From: Terana coerulea | Taxonomy: Eukaryota; Basidiomycota; Agaricomycetes; Polyporales; Phanerochaetaceae | Direction: 5' to 3' | Length of the DNA stretch: 13,825 bases | Assembly (NCBI GenBank): GCA_024811115.1 | Contig: JAKOGH010000098.1 | Span: 1 to 13,825, forward strand | Notes under the pieces: generated by a model | What the model saw: the letters and a program-made list of their open reading frames with translations, nothing else | What the model was told of the DNA's origin: nothing | The model's database searches: none | Shown here: positions 1-10,383 of the stretch, one piece after another | Layout: each line of letters starts with the position of its first letter | How positions within the stretch are numbered: position 1 is the first letter of the stretch | Position numbers and translations under genes: made by a program

Positions 1-45
1 CGTACTACTCTGTCTCCAATATTTCGCGGATCTGAGGTCTATCAG

Positions 46-1620
46 CTGGTATTTGGCGATGTCGTTCCACAAAGTCGAGCTGAACCTTCTCCTACGACGG
101 ACCAAGCCTCAATTAGTTCACGTACGTACGACTAGCAGCCCTTCTACCTGTGTCACACAGCATCATGACATACTCTTCCGCAGCTCCCGTATCTCATTGG
201 CCGCTCTGCACTTCTCGTATCACTGCTTACAATGTACGCTGCTCAACCTTTATTCACAGCATTTTTCTAGCGTGCTAACAACTGCATGCAATTCAACAGA
301 ACGTTCACAATATCGATGTCACCTCCGTCCAATCCACCGCCCACACCTTCAGACTCCTGCACTGGTCTGGGTAAGCGGCATACTGGCGGCACATCTCGTC
401 TACTGACGCTCAATATGTTCTGCAGGGTTCATGCGAGTCATATCGGTATGTGTGATGTTCATGAGTGGCAGTGACACAGACACCGATCTGCCACTGCGCA
501 GACTGCGGGCGATATTGCGTTGACATCAGCCAGCACGAATCTCGCTTTGCGAGCGTGAGTGGCATTCGACTGAATCTTACAAACGTTACTAATTCTGAGA
601 CCTTGTATAGGATGGTGCTGTGGAAGGATCGCGCCGTGGTACTATACTCGCTCATTTGCACTTGCGCCCTGCATTTCGCGTATGCCTGCTGCCGTACGTT
701 TCCTAGGTTCTGTTCCTGCTATGAACCAGGATGGCTGATATACAACTGTAGTTGGTCCTTCAGGCGTCAGCAGACAATGGGACTCGGAGCACACATTCTG
801 TATCATCGGGATCAATCCGAAGGCTAAGGACGCTTTCCTGGTATACTTCATATTCAGTGGGTGCCTTTGCAATGACCGGCGGCGCGCGTGACATAGCTCA
901 TTTGTCATTTAATACAGCCATTGCGTGGGACGTCTCCATTTTGGTCTTAACTGTGGCCGGCATTCGGAGAAAGCAGCTCCCCAAAGATTCACGTCTTCGG
1001 TCGGCGCTCCTCACGACTGGTGCCATGTACGTGGTCATCACATTGTTGTCTTGTGTCACGATGGCAGTAAGTCAACCACACCAGCGATCCGCTGCAGCCC
1101 GTACTAAGATGCACCCTTTGTAGGTATTGTCATTCCTGGATCTCAATGGTGGGTCCTTTTCTCGCCCTCATCGGAATTGAAGCTGGATGATGTGGTGGTA
1201 TTCAACAGAGCCCATGAAAGTGATATTCCTTCCTGCTGGTGAGCGCCGCTTCTTCTATGAGGTGTGAATGAGGAGCTGATAGCTTCCAAAGGGTGTACAA
1301 TCAGTGTCATGGCATCTTCAACATCGGTGACCTCTCTATGGGATGTGAAAAGGCGGGAGAGCAGACGTATGTTGTCCTCTGCTAGTTCTTCCGTATACGC
1401 GAACCATTGATTTGCCTTATCCTGCATCACAGGGAGTTGCCGCGCGCGCATGATGTTGACAACACCGTCTTTGCGAACAAAAATCCTAATTCTCTCACGT
1501 CTATTGTCAATGTGTTCGTTCGGCTTTCTTTCATCGAGGCTGTCGCTGACGACGCAACAACTGTAGGTCGGGATGGGGAACTCTGGTGATATCATAGAAG
1601 AGCCTATGCGCAAGTTGTAA
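46..1620 (+). CDS. Gene 1: seven-helix membrane protein, basidiomycete family, 5'-partial, late frameshift
   Basis: Multi-pass membrane protein paralogous to gene 2; function unknown, probably a receptor-like or other integral membrane protein (inference). The first exon lies before the window; bases 1-45 are the 3' end of intron 1. Exons: 46-121, 184-233, 300-370, 426-445, 502-554, 611-693, 752-856, 918-1066, 1124-1148, 1209-1238, 1292-1366, 1433-1517, 1567-1620. All introns are GT-AG, 49-66 nt. Visible motifs include GDIALTSASTNLALRAM (helix 3) and the helix stretches DVSILVLTVAG and AMYVVITLLSCVTMA. Every exon equals its gene 2 counterpart in length except 1292-1366, which is 75 nt instead of 76. 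One base is missing near 1350/1351, after the last helix. Read as spliced, the frame shifts there and stops at 1566 if the final intron is retained; with the missing base, the tail would end NSGDIIEEPMRKL at 1620. It may be a decaying copy, a tail variant, or a sequence error. Confidence 0.8.
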
Positions 1621-2330
1621 CGAACGCATGCTACCCTCTTGTACATGGGAATGGTGTGCTCCCACCTACGCGACGACGAATTTAGCTCCATCTGCAGCCT
1701 GCGACTCGTGTGTGCTGGCACAGGGAACAGTACATGTTGCCACTCCGTCGGTAGTCGAGGAAGAAAGGCCGCCCGGCCAGGGTAAGGTGTGAATGGATTC
1801 ATTTATCTACGAATCGTACGTATTACTTCTCTAAGTCTTCAACACAGCATCTGGGCCACTTCTGCCTGTTATAATCTCAGACTTCCAAATCAGCGCGCTC
1901 ATAGCAATAATTGGTCGCTGGTTTTACAACCTTCCTTTAACCACCCTTTACTGCGACTCTCACCTATTCACCGCAATGTGCCTTGGGGGTGAACTGAACT
2001 GAAAAGGAGACGCCGCTATCGCCGACGTCGCACTTAAAGTTCTTCCCCTTGGAAGTACGGCACAAGTAAAGCTTACCACTGATTTACAGCGGCTCTACCA
2101 AGGCTCAGCGTTGGGAGATGGTGAGTACTCCCTTATCCGCGTGAGTTCGGCTGTTGAAGCTTCGGAAGACTGCCGAGAGATATCACAGAAATGTTCACAG
2201 TGAGTGATTTCCTTCACATAGCCGCCTTTCACTGATCATCTGCTTCGATTCCTACTAGGTGTTATCTACTGCGCTCGACCAAGCAGCACGAGTCGAACAC
2301 AGTGTCTTTGAACATGAACCACGCTCAGTC

Positions 2331-2350
2331 CGAAGCTTCTTCGAAGCTTC
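2331..2350. repeat. Short tandem/palindromic repeat GAAGCTTC x2
   Basis: CGAAGCTTCT is followed directly by TCGAAGCTTC, so the 8-bp palindrome GAAGCTTC occurs twice ten bases apart. The same repeat is present in the second block at 5693-5712. Role unknown. Confidence 0.6.
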
Positions 2351-2580
2351 CAGCCAATTACCATGGCTAGCGTCTCTTTTGTGTACGCTTTCGAACTTTC
2401 TAGTCGCAGGATGGTATGTAGAACGCTGATTGATCAAGCCCAGGCTCAGGCTGTGGACTTGGTGGCGCTCGGCGTTTTCCTCGGCCATCTGCCGACTTTC
2501 CTACTACCACCCACGCCCGGATTGTCGTCTGTAGGACATCGCCTCTTGTGAGCTACTTCTTCATTTTGTCGACGTTGGAT

Positions 2581-2611
2581 AAGCTATTCATAATCCTGAA
2601 TCCAATAGCTT
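2581..2611. repeat. Inverted repeat with 8-bp arms
   Basis: AAGCTATT (2581-2588) and AATAGCTT (2604-2611) are perfect inverted arms around a 15-base loop. The structure is conserved in the second block at 5943-5973. It could form a hairpin in RNA. A eukaryotic terminator role is not implied. Confidence 0.55.
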
Positions 2612-2676
2612 CTTCTGCTTCTCACTCCCACCCTTGGCTGTGAAGCCCGGCGGCAGCTATCGCGACGGTAACAACG

Positions 2677-3307
2677 GTTCCGTTCGTAAAGAAGAGCTTC
2701 CACCGGAAGGAGCCCGGCCTTCTGAGCATTTTCTCTGGTCCAACCGTCGTTATAGCGTCAATGACGGCGTAACAATTTCCACCCGCTGCGTCCAAAGCGA
2801 AGGCGCGAGCGCGAGACAACGAGGGTCCCATCCGGCCGCAACCATCCAAGCAGCGAGCGAAGGACGAATCGGTCGAGGTCCGCACCCTATTGCCATCTGC
2901 ACACCGCCTCTGAACATTCCGAGTATCCAAAAGACCTAAAAGCAGCAGCTTGGCACCCGTCCAATGACACACTCGCGCGGCCCGACGCGCTTCCCAGTGG
3001 GCGCGCGCGGCTGATCTGCGGCCCTTTCTCACCTCCTTCCTGCGGAGGGTACGACATCGGCTAGCCGACAGTGAACCTGATCGAAACAGGTACGTACCGC
3101 CAGGCGGCTACAGGATCATTTAGATTCACTGATGTGCATTCCACACATCGGTTGGCAGCGATCGTGCGTCGTATTGACTTCGCTTGTTGGCTTGGTGCTC
3201 CATATATGTCACCACATGTTTGCTGCAGACGGACATCACTCGTTTGCTCCCGTTGTCAGTCTCTGGATCTTCACTATCAAGCTCTTTCGTATTCTTTGCC
3301 GTCAAGT
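2677..3307. other. Upstream region of gene 2, no supported gene
   Basis: GC-richer sequence between the end of the near-identical block and the gene 2 ATG. A 136-residue frame on the minus strand (2622-3032) is open but Arg/Ala-rich, spans the duplication boundary and matches nothing I know. The last 130 bases before gene 2 are T-rich and contain a TATA-like motif. Confidence 0.5.
3201..3208 (+). promoter_or_regulatory. TATA-like motif upstream of gene 2
   Basis: CATATATG lies about 107 bases before the ATG at 3308, in a T/C-rich stretch. This spacing fits a fungal core promoter, but there is no independent evidence. Confidence 0.3.
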
Positions 3308-5019
3308 ATGGTGAACTGGCGCGACCCGACGGTCATCGGGAAGATTGTGGTGATCTATTCGCAGTCCACCGTGTTCGTGTTCGGCGTATATGTGTACGCA
3401 CCATCCTATCCTCACATCATCGCGCCTACTAAGAGTCTGTCAGCTGGTATTTGGCAGTATCATTTCGCAAAGTCGAGCTGGGTCTCCTCTTGCGACGGAT
3501 CAAGCTACGATTTGCTCATGTATAGTCCTCTAGCCGTTTTTTAAATATGTAGCAGGCGCCCTAACATATACTCCCGCAGCTCCCATACTTAGTTGGACGT
3601 ACTTCGCTCTTCGTCTCGCTGCTTGCAATGTACGCTGCTCTATGTTTGTTCTTCGCAAAGTGTATACCGCACTAACCGTTGCATTCGACCTGACAGAACG
3701 TTCACAACATCGATGTTGGCTCCTTCAAAACAGCCGTCTGAACCTTCCGACTCCTGCTCCGGCATTGGTAAGCATAGTACCGGTAGCATGTCTCATTTAC
3801 CGATGTTTTAAACGTCCTGCAGGACTTATGCGCGTCATAGCGGTATGTATTTTGCTCATGAGTGGGGGCCTACACGCATCGACCTGTCATTGCTCAGACT
3901 GCGGGTGATATTGCGCTGACATCAGCCAGCACGAATCTCGCATTACGAGCGTAAGTGGTGATCAACCCTGTTTCACCGCCGTCGCTAAATTTAACGCTTC
4001 GTACAGTATGGTATTGTGGAAGGATCGCTCCGTCGTCTTCTACACCCTCATTTGCGTCTGTGTCCTACATTTCGCGTACGCGTGCTGCAGTACGTCCACC
4101 GCGTTTTATTTCTACCATATACAACGATGACTGATGTACATTTGTAGTCGGTCCCTCTGGCGTCAGCAGACAGTGGGACTCGAAACACACATTCTGCATT
4201 ATCGGGATTGATCCCAGGGGTAAGGACGCTTTCCTGGTATACTTCGCGTTCAGTGAGTGCCTTCTTTCCGTCTAGCAGCGTGCGTTGCATAGGTTTATCT
4301 GTAATTGAATGCAGCCATTGTGTGGGACATCTCCATTTTGGTCCTGACTGTCACCGGCCTTCGCAGAAAGCACCTTCCCAGAAATTCGCCTCTTCGGTCA
4401 GCGCTCCTTACCACGGGTATTATGTACGTGGTCATCACGCTGTTGTCTTGTGTCACGATGGCAGTAAGTCGGGCAGACGACCAACACGCTCCAGCTCGTA
4501 CTGAACTGTGGCTTCCGCAGGTGTTCTCCTTCCTGGATCTCAATGGTACGCTCTGTTGTCGCCATCAACCGAAGTGAGGTTTTCTGATGCGACTGTGCTC
4601 AATAGATCCCATGAGAGTGTTCTTCCTTCCTGCCGGTGAGTGCCGCTCACATTGGGAGAGGCGGCCGAGGGGCTAATGGCCCCGAAGGATGCATGATCAG
4701 TGTTATGGCGTCTTCTACGTCGGTGACCTCTTTATTGGATGTGAAACAGGCAGAAGAGCAGATGTACGTGACCAGCCTTTGGGCGTTCCTTGCTCAGGAT
4801 CCACTAAATCCATCCTTGCATCACAGCGAGTTGCCGCGGGCGCATGATGTCGACAGCACTTCGTTCGAGAACAAACGTCCGAACACACTCACTTCCGTTC
4901 TCAACATGTTCGTGGGTTTGCCTTTTGTCGAAGGCGTTGCTGACAACTTCGCAACAAATTATAGGTCGGGATGGGAGAACTCTAACAATATTGTAGATGA
5001 GCCTTTGCGCAGGCTGTAG
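3308..5019 (+). CDS. Gene 2: seven-helix membrane protein, basidiomycete family, complete
   Basis: Uncharacterised fungal integral membrane protein; no catalytic motif seen, role unknown. It starts MVNWRDPTVIGK with A at -3. Exons: 3308-3393, 3444-3519, 3580-3629, 3697-3767, 3823-3842, 3898-3950, 4007-4089, 4148-4252, 4315-4463, 4521-4545, 4606-4635, 4688-4763, then 4827 onward. Introns are GT-AG, 50-67 nt. Splicing the last intron (4912-4964) gives 309 aa ending VGMGEL with the stop at 4983-4985. Retaining it stays in frame and gives 338 aa ending NIVDEPLRRL at 5019. Approximate helices: 11-33, 55-75, 94-118, 126-146, 173-196, 208-231, 241-265, then a hydrophilic tail. The loop VELGLLLRRIKLRF after helix 1 resembles the basic FxxE...RR...R region usual in this family and is reminiscent of the DUF6533 domain. 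I recognise the family type from memory and cannot name its Pfam entry with certainty. Confidence 0.85.
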
Positions 5020-6038
5020 CAGGTATATGTTATCCTCTTATGCATGGGAATAGTGTGCGCTTCCGCATACACGGCGACAGGGTTAGCTCCATTTGCAGAG
5101 TGCGACTTGTTCGTACTGGTACTGGGGACATTACACACTACTGCTCCGTCGGTAGTAGAGGGCAGAAGCACGCTGTGCCAGAGCAAGGCCTAGATGTATT
5201 CGTATGTCTATGCATCGTACGTTCTGCATTTTCTCATATAAGCGCGCTCGAAACACTGGTGATTGGTCGCTGACTTCACAACCATCCCTTAATCTTTCCC
5301 TTTGCTGCGACTGGCACCTACCCACCGCCATTTGCCTTTGGGGGTAAACTGACAAGGATATGCTGTTATCACCGACCTTGAATTCAGAGGTTCTTTCCCA
5401 CCGAGAGTACGGCACAAGTAGAAGTTTATCACTGATTTACAGTGCGGCCACCGGCTCCACCAAGACTCAGCATTGGAGGACAATAAGTACCCTCTTGTCC
5501 GCGTGAGTTTGACCGCTGAAGATTCAGAAGACTGCCGGAAGGCATCACAGAAGTGTGCACAGTGAGTGATCTTCTTTGCATAACCACCTTTCACTGATCA
5601 TCTGCTTCGATTCCTACTACGTGTTATCTACTGCGCTCGACCAAGCAGCACGAGTCGAACACAGTGTCTTTGCACATGAACCACGCTCAGTCCGAAGCTT
5701 CTTCGAAGCTTCCAGCCAATTACCATGGCTAGCGTCTCTTTCGTGTACGCTTTCGAACTTTCCAGCCGCAGGATGGTATGTAGAACGCTGATTGATCAAG
5801 CCCAGGCTCAGGCTGTGGACTTGGTGGCGCTCGGCATTTTCCTCGGCCATCTGCCGACTTTCCTACTACCACCCACGCCCGGATTGTCGTCTGTAGGACA
5901 TCGCCCCTTGTGAGCTACTTCTTCATTTTGTCGACGTTGGATAAGCTATTCATAATCCTGAATCCAATAGCTTCTTCTGCTTCTCGCTCCCACCCTTGGC
6001 TGTGAAGCCCGGCGGCAGCTATCGCGACGGTAACAACG
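3394..6038. repeat. Tandem duplication unit, copy B
   Basis: Second copy of the unit. Matching sequence is visible from intron 1 of gene 2 to an abrupt end after position 6038, where copy A (2676) and copy B diverge completely. What precedes gene 2 (2677-3393) should correspond to sequence left of the window, so its membership in the unit cannot be tested here. Confidence 0.85.
5587..6038. repeat. Near-identical 452-bp block, copy B
   Basis: Partner of 2225-2676. It begins at CCTTTCACTGATC and ends at GGTAACAACG, beyond which the two copies share nothing visible. One difference lies in a possible acceptor: copy A reads CCTACTAGG where copy B reads CCTACTACG. If the block carries a spliced transcript, that acceptor exists only in copy A. 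Confidence 0.9.
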
Positions 6039-6814
6039 CGAGAATAGCCCACCGGTAACGCCGTGCAATGGCACGACCGACATGTACGTTGCCACTGTAG
6101 GGCTCATAGCAATGGGTTATCGCCACTCTATCCGTCGTGACGTCTGTGGTAGGTTTCAGTATCTTGGGCGTACAGACCGTGACTAAGCGCAAGCCTTTAA
6201 TTAGGTCGCCAGGCAACGACGGGAACCCAGGACCAGTACTGAGAAGCGCAATGCGCAATGCGATGATGCCGACGGCGCTGTAATTCGCATCTTCAAATCT
6301 TCAAAGCTGCTGGCTCTGCCGCTATCCGCCGTCGACCTTCTAACACCGTGCTGTGGAATGATGGACTGTGCAACGGCGCGGGGTCCTGAAAGCCTGCTAC
6401 TTCGACTGTCGGCGCGGCCGATTCATCATTGTTTCGTACTCAAGATGATAGCAGAAGATACGAGACATGTTTAGGTACGAAGGTTCTGCGTTGTTACATT
6501 TACCTCCTTCGGACTGATGATATGATCACGTCGGTTTGATTTTTCAGATGGAAGCACTCGTAGCCTTACAATAAGCCCGTCTAGGAGCGGCCGCATTCTC
6601 ACCATGAGAGGTGATTGCACCTACCATTGCTGTGGTGGAGACACTGAGGGCTCTCGTGGCTGTCTATTTAAACTAGATGTCTTGTCAAGCCTCCGATTTC
6701 CAAGCTCGCCGCCGCCATTGCACTCGAGGTAGACTGGAATCTGCCTGTTCTGTACTCTAGAACGCGCGAGCTCCATTTCCTTCTACTAGAGCATTCCCGG
6801 CTGTACTCCCGACC
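6039..6814. other. Intergenic region between gene 2 flank and gene 3
   Basis: No convincing coding region. The longest minus-strand frame (6019-6258, 79 residues) has no recognised motif and overlaps the repeat boundary. Small direct repeats occur: GCGCAAT twice at 6246-6259 and ATCTTCAA twice at about 6289-6304. The last 150 bases form the likely gene 3 promoter and leader. Confidence 0.5.
6665..6672 (+). promoter_or_regulatory. TATA-like motif upstream of gene 3
   Basis: TATTTAAA sits 150 bases before the ATG at 6815. The distance is similar to that of the TATATAT motif before gene 4, which mildly supports a core promoter. Confidence 0.35.
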
Positions 6815-9044
6815 ATGGCGGACTTGGATCCGAGTGCGCTCCCTCCTTCGACGCTGTCTCCGGTACTCTCCCCCACCGCCATGCCGTCGCTACCAATGAT
6901 GTCTCAAATGTCACCACTTGAAATGCCCCGCTCGACCTCAATAAAACCCTAGGTGCTCTGCTTGTCGGTGGCTTGGTCGCTGCTGTGTGCGTATCCCGCT
7001 GTCTATGGTGCTCTCAGCCAGCTCATAGGCCCCCCTCCGTACAGATTTTACGGTATTACCACCCTTCAGACGGTTGGGTTCTATCAGCGCAGCAAGACAG
7101 ACAGCTGGTTCCGGAGGATCTTGGTATGTTTCGTCGCAGGTCTGCTCTTTGGTACGGCCTCGCTGAATGCCCTGACAGGTGTTTGTGCTGTGGTATGGCG
7201 ACTTTCCTCCTCGTCTTGATGCACGCTCTCATCATCTGGGGCCTAGGATCTTGGACACGGCGGATTCGTGTCTGGTGTCGCATACCCTTTACTTCTATCT
7301 CGTCTCCAGCTTCAACAACCCGGCTGCCCTTGGTGCGCCTGTCTGGTGAGCACGACCACCATCACTCTATATACGCAACTCATGGGGATCGCGCTGCTTC
7401 AGGAGCCTCTTGGTGGGTACATGATTATCTGTAGATGGCGTTTGACTTACGCAGTGGTTTTCGATAAGGTGCACATACTTCTGACGGTGAGTCGCACGAT
7501 GATCTAACTAGGTCTTCCACTTCCTGAGCATATTTCCGTGTGCTCAGCCTGTCACCGAGATTACCATACGTGGGTGAGTACCTGCACCCCGTCTTTAGCC
7601 GGAAGTATGGAGTCTATACTGACTTCTGCCGTAGAATGTTCGCCCTACGAGTGTGGAAGCGTCAGTTATCACTCCGAGCTGCTTGGAGCCCAGTGAGCGC
7701 TAACTCGGATGCACAGTCAGCGAAGGGAAAGTGTGGCCTGCGCTATCGATAGTGAGCGTCGTCTTCTCTGCCATAGTCTGGGCCGATTGTTGATTTAACG
7801 TAGGCTGTCGTCTGTGTGTTGGACATGGGTGAGTCTATCCGGCTGCCGTCTCTTTGTGTACCTTACTGATATCGTTGCTATGAACAGTCTTCGGTACAAG
7901 TGAGCAATCACTTACCTACTGCTCATTCATAATGTAACTAAGGTCCAACATCGCCCAGTCATTACGGTTAAATCGTGCGTATCTCCCTGTTTCTCCCTTA
8001 ATCCTCAATATCACCGACTCAACTCTTATGTGCAGGTTCCAGCACGATACATTTGCTGGTCTGGCCTCCTTTCAGGTTCGAAGCTTCTACCATGATTGCT
8101 GCGCACTTTCATCTGACATACTTACATAGCAATTTATCTTTGCTGAATTTGCCACCGGGCTTACCGGGGACACGCTCATCGTGATTTTCCTGTGCTACTA
8201 CCTGCAAAAGTCCAGAACAGGTTTCAAGAGGTACATCATATGCCGAGTGTATGCGACACATGGTGACACTGACTGCATCTCATAGGACGGAATCTCTGAT
8301 TAACGTCCTGATGGCCTACGTGATTAACACAGGTAATGCGCGATCCTCTGATGAATGAGAAAACGGCTGATAGGGGCCATCCAGGACTTCTCACTGTGTG
8401 AGTCGTCTCATCTGGTTTGATCATGATCTTCGCTGATCGAAGATTGACGTCGTAGCGTTGCGCTGATAGTCAACATTGTTCTCGTGCGCGCCCTTACTCA
8501 TCATTGACTCTCCCTGCGCACTCACCCCTCTCATTAGTTTGCCGTACAACCTACCAACTTCATCTTCGTGGCCATTTACTTCCTCGTCCCCAAACGTGAG
8601 TCCCTCTCGAGTCGCACACTGACTCCGGAGCTGACACCCCGTCCCGTAGTCTACACCAATGCCTACCTTGCCATGTGCGCCGGCCGTGCTTGTCGCTACT
8701 CGTGTTATTGGCTGACTGCGCTCACGCTCCCGACAGGCTCAACGCACGGGAAGCTATCATGGAGCAGTCCGACGACATGATGTCTATTCCGGTGTCACGA
8801 TTCTCGGACTCTAGGCACGCGCATGCCAGCGCGCCGAGGCCCGTCAGCCTTGTGCCGCCGCGTATGAGTCGTTCTGCTGGAAAGGTGTGCCTGCAGCGGC
8901 GCATACCAAGACGTGTATTGACAGACAGTTATGTGTGTGTAGGTCAATCAGCGCAGCAGCATGGCTATCAGGGTGGAGACAGACATCGCGACTATGGAGT
9001 CCGAGTCCGTGTATTCACACTCCTCGAAGCACAACGCAGTATAA
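6815..9044 (+). CDS. Gene 3: DUF6534 seven-helix membrane protein, apparent frameshift in exon 1
   Basis: Paralogue of gene 4. Exons: 6815-6986, 7045-7123, 7179-7192, 7247-7345, 7403-7412, 7469-7486, 7548-7573, 7635-7660, 7717-7751, 7804-7828, 7888-7899, 7959-7974, 8036-8075, 8130-8230, 8286-8332, 8385-8397, 8456-8483, 8538-8595, 8650-8674, 8737-8884, 8943-9044. All 20 introns are GT-AG, 52-62 nt. Exons 2-21 form one open frame ending SSKHNAV. The DUF6534 core includes FAEFATGLTGDTLIVIFL and IYFLVPKLYTNAYLAMLNAR; a Ser-rich cytosolic-type tail follows. The ATG at 6815 (ACC before it) opens a Pro/Met-rich leader, but that frame stops at TAG 6950-6952 after 45 codons. The family-like segment LNKTLGALLVGGLVAAV lies in the next frame, and that frame has a TGA upstream and no ATG. 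One base seems lost near 6925-6930 (compare MPPFDRNGTVGALL in gene 4). This is either a recent pseudogene or a sequence error; all other splice sites are intact. Confidence 0.82.
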
Positions 9045-9835
9045 CTCCTTTCTTCTTCTAGGTGCTCTCACACTTCCTTCCTTACCCTTTGAAACCTAGC
9101 GCTTGCGCCCGCGAGGCAACGTGTCCCGAGATGCCTTGCCTTGCGGAGTGCCACGTCCCGCTATTCCGACTGCGCGTACGCGGACGGTCCGTAAAGCCCA
9201 CGCCATCATTAGGATGGCAGCAGTATGTCATATGTACCCGGTCTCTCAAATTGTATTTACTAAGCTGTATTTAGATGTATGATGTAAGGAGAGACTGTCT
9301 GGCCTTGAGCTGATGCAATGGTATAGGTATCGAATGTATTGTGGCGTTCTTGCGGTCGACTGACTCGAGAGAGAGAGACGGTGAGCGGCTCCGCGAGGAA
9401 GCAAACAAAACGTCCACCTCCCGGCTTGCATAGGTCCTTTATCCGACGTCTGCCGCTCCGTATATCGTCATGGTGAGCCTCGACCTCGACACAAGTTCAC
9501 GTTAACCCCTCGCAATCATGAACGATCTCCCGACTCTGCTTCTCTCTCACGCTCATTTCCCACTGATGCGTCTCGGAGACCATTTCAAGAGGACGAAGTA
9601 TTTCTGCCAGTCTTGTGCTGTGTGACGTGTGGTTGTAGCGACAACATCGCTGCCGACGCCTACTGAGCTCGGTGATACCAGGGCAAGGAGCGCAGCAAGC
9701 GCTTCTACTAGTAGCGTCGAGGCGGAGAAGGAACGGACAGGTGATGGCCGGTGACCTGGTGGCGCCCGGCTTTCTCCGAGCCCCGTCAAACTCTGCAGCC
9801 ACCATGCACGTTGATCCTCTGAGGGCCCAGAACCA

Positions 9836-9855
9836 CCCCTCATCGCCCCTCATCA
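9836..9855. repeat. 10-bp direct repeat
   Basis: CCCCTCATCG is followed directly by CCCCTCATCA: two adjacent ten-base units with one difference. This is probably a slippage product. Confidence 0.6.
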
Positions 9856-9988
9856 GCGCTGTTTCAACTCGGAGCTCATATTTGTGGCAGCAACGCTGCA
9901 GCGCGTTCTCTCAAGACCGGACCGCTTCAAACGGTTACGTGAAGTACGCCTGAGGCTGTCAGAACCTGCCACAGTAACCGACCGACGA

Positions 9989-10017
9989 CGCCGGTGGCTA
10001 CGCCGGTGGCTACGCCG
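9989..10017. repeat. 12-bp minisatellite, two full units plus a partial
   Basis: The unit CGCCGGTGGCTA occurs at 9989-10000 and 10001-10012, then CGCCG continues to 10017. The unit length is a multiple of three, so it would keep frame if translated, but no gene is supported here. Confidence 0.75.
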
Positions 10018-10383
10018 CTTGGGGTGGATGTCAGCACTATGATCATAGTCAATTGTGCAGCGCATCAAGTCTGGCCAACATGCTGAACCCATATCCCTGG
10101 GGGAGTATCCCGGACACGTAGGTCGGTACGCAACGGCATGACGTGATCAAGGTAGCGGTGGTATCGCTGTCTTGCGACGTCGCGAGTGCACCGCGGAGAC
10201 ATACCATCTCTTGGCCTCAGGTGCGCTCGAACCTCCGCCAAGAGAGGCAGGCCGCTGAATGGATCGTCCCCGGCAGGCCAAGCACGCGGTGGCGTTACAA
10301 GGTACCGAGAAGGGTCCATCACGGCACCGGTTGAAGTGCAATTGCCCTCCGGATGCGATCATGGGCAGAGCACGCGGGGCTGC

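Larger units (their letters stand above)
1..2676. repeat. Tandem duplication unit, copy A
   Basis: Collinear with copy B (about 3394-6038) over gene, introns and 3' flank. The offset between copies drifts from 3398 at the gene start to 3362 at the end, so small indels have accumulated in introns and the flank. The left end is outside the window. The segment 1621-2224 after the gene 1 stop aligns with 5020-5586 at clearly lower identity than the block that follows it. No gene is convincing in that flank. Confidence 0.85.
2225..2676. repeat. Near-identical 452-bp block, copy A
   Basis: Aligns without gaps to 5587-6038. By eye I count 8 mismatches in 452 bases (about 98% identity), six of them transitions, against roughly 80% in the preceding 100 bases. 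It contains a short open frame beginning MASVSFVYAFELSSRRM at 2363; three of the five differences inside that frame are silent, one is V to I and one L to P. The opposite strand carries a 77-residue frame (2255-2488) that gains several replacements. No family is recognised for either. Confidence 0.9.

Noticed and set aside
1143..1802. 219-residue minus-strand open frame
   Set aside because: It is antisense to the last exons and introns of gene 1 and its 3' flank. The plus-strand exons have paralogue support and this frame is not kept open in the second duplication copy.
2622..3032. 136-residue open frame on the minus strand
   Set aside because: Composition is Arg/Ala-rich as expected of GC-rich antisense DNA, there is no recognised domain, and it crosses the right boundary of the duplicated block, so only its C-terminal part is shared with the other copy.
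2660..3125. Snippets resembling the 3' end of small-subunit rRNA (GGTAACAACGGTTCCGT, GTGAACCTG, GGATCATTTA)
   Set aside because: The pieces are scattered over more than 400 bases with unrelated sequence between them, and no rRNA helix context is present. Treated as chance.
6863..6952. Candidate GT-AG intron inside exon 1 of gene 3 that would remove the early stop
   Set aside because: It is 90 nt, a multiple of three, so it does not restore the frame with exon 2. It would also remove the LNKT segment that matches gene 4.
9497..9853. Two overlapping minus-strand frames of 118 and 96 residues
   Set aside because: They overlap in different frames over the same DNA, carry no recognisable motif, and start inside a slippage repeat. 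Nothing chooses between them.
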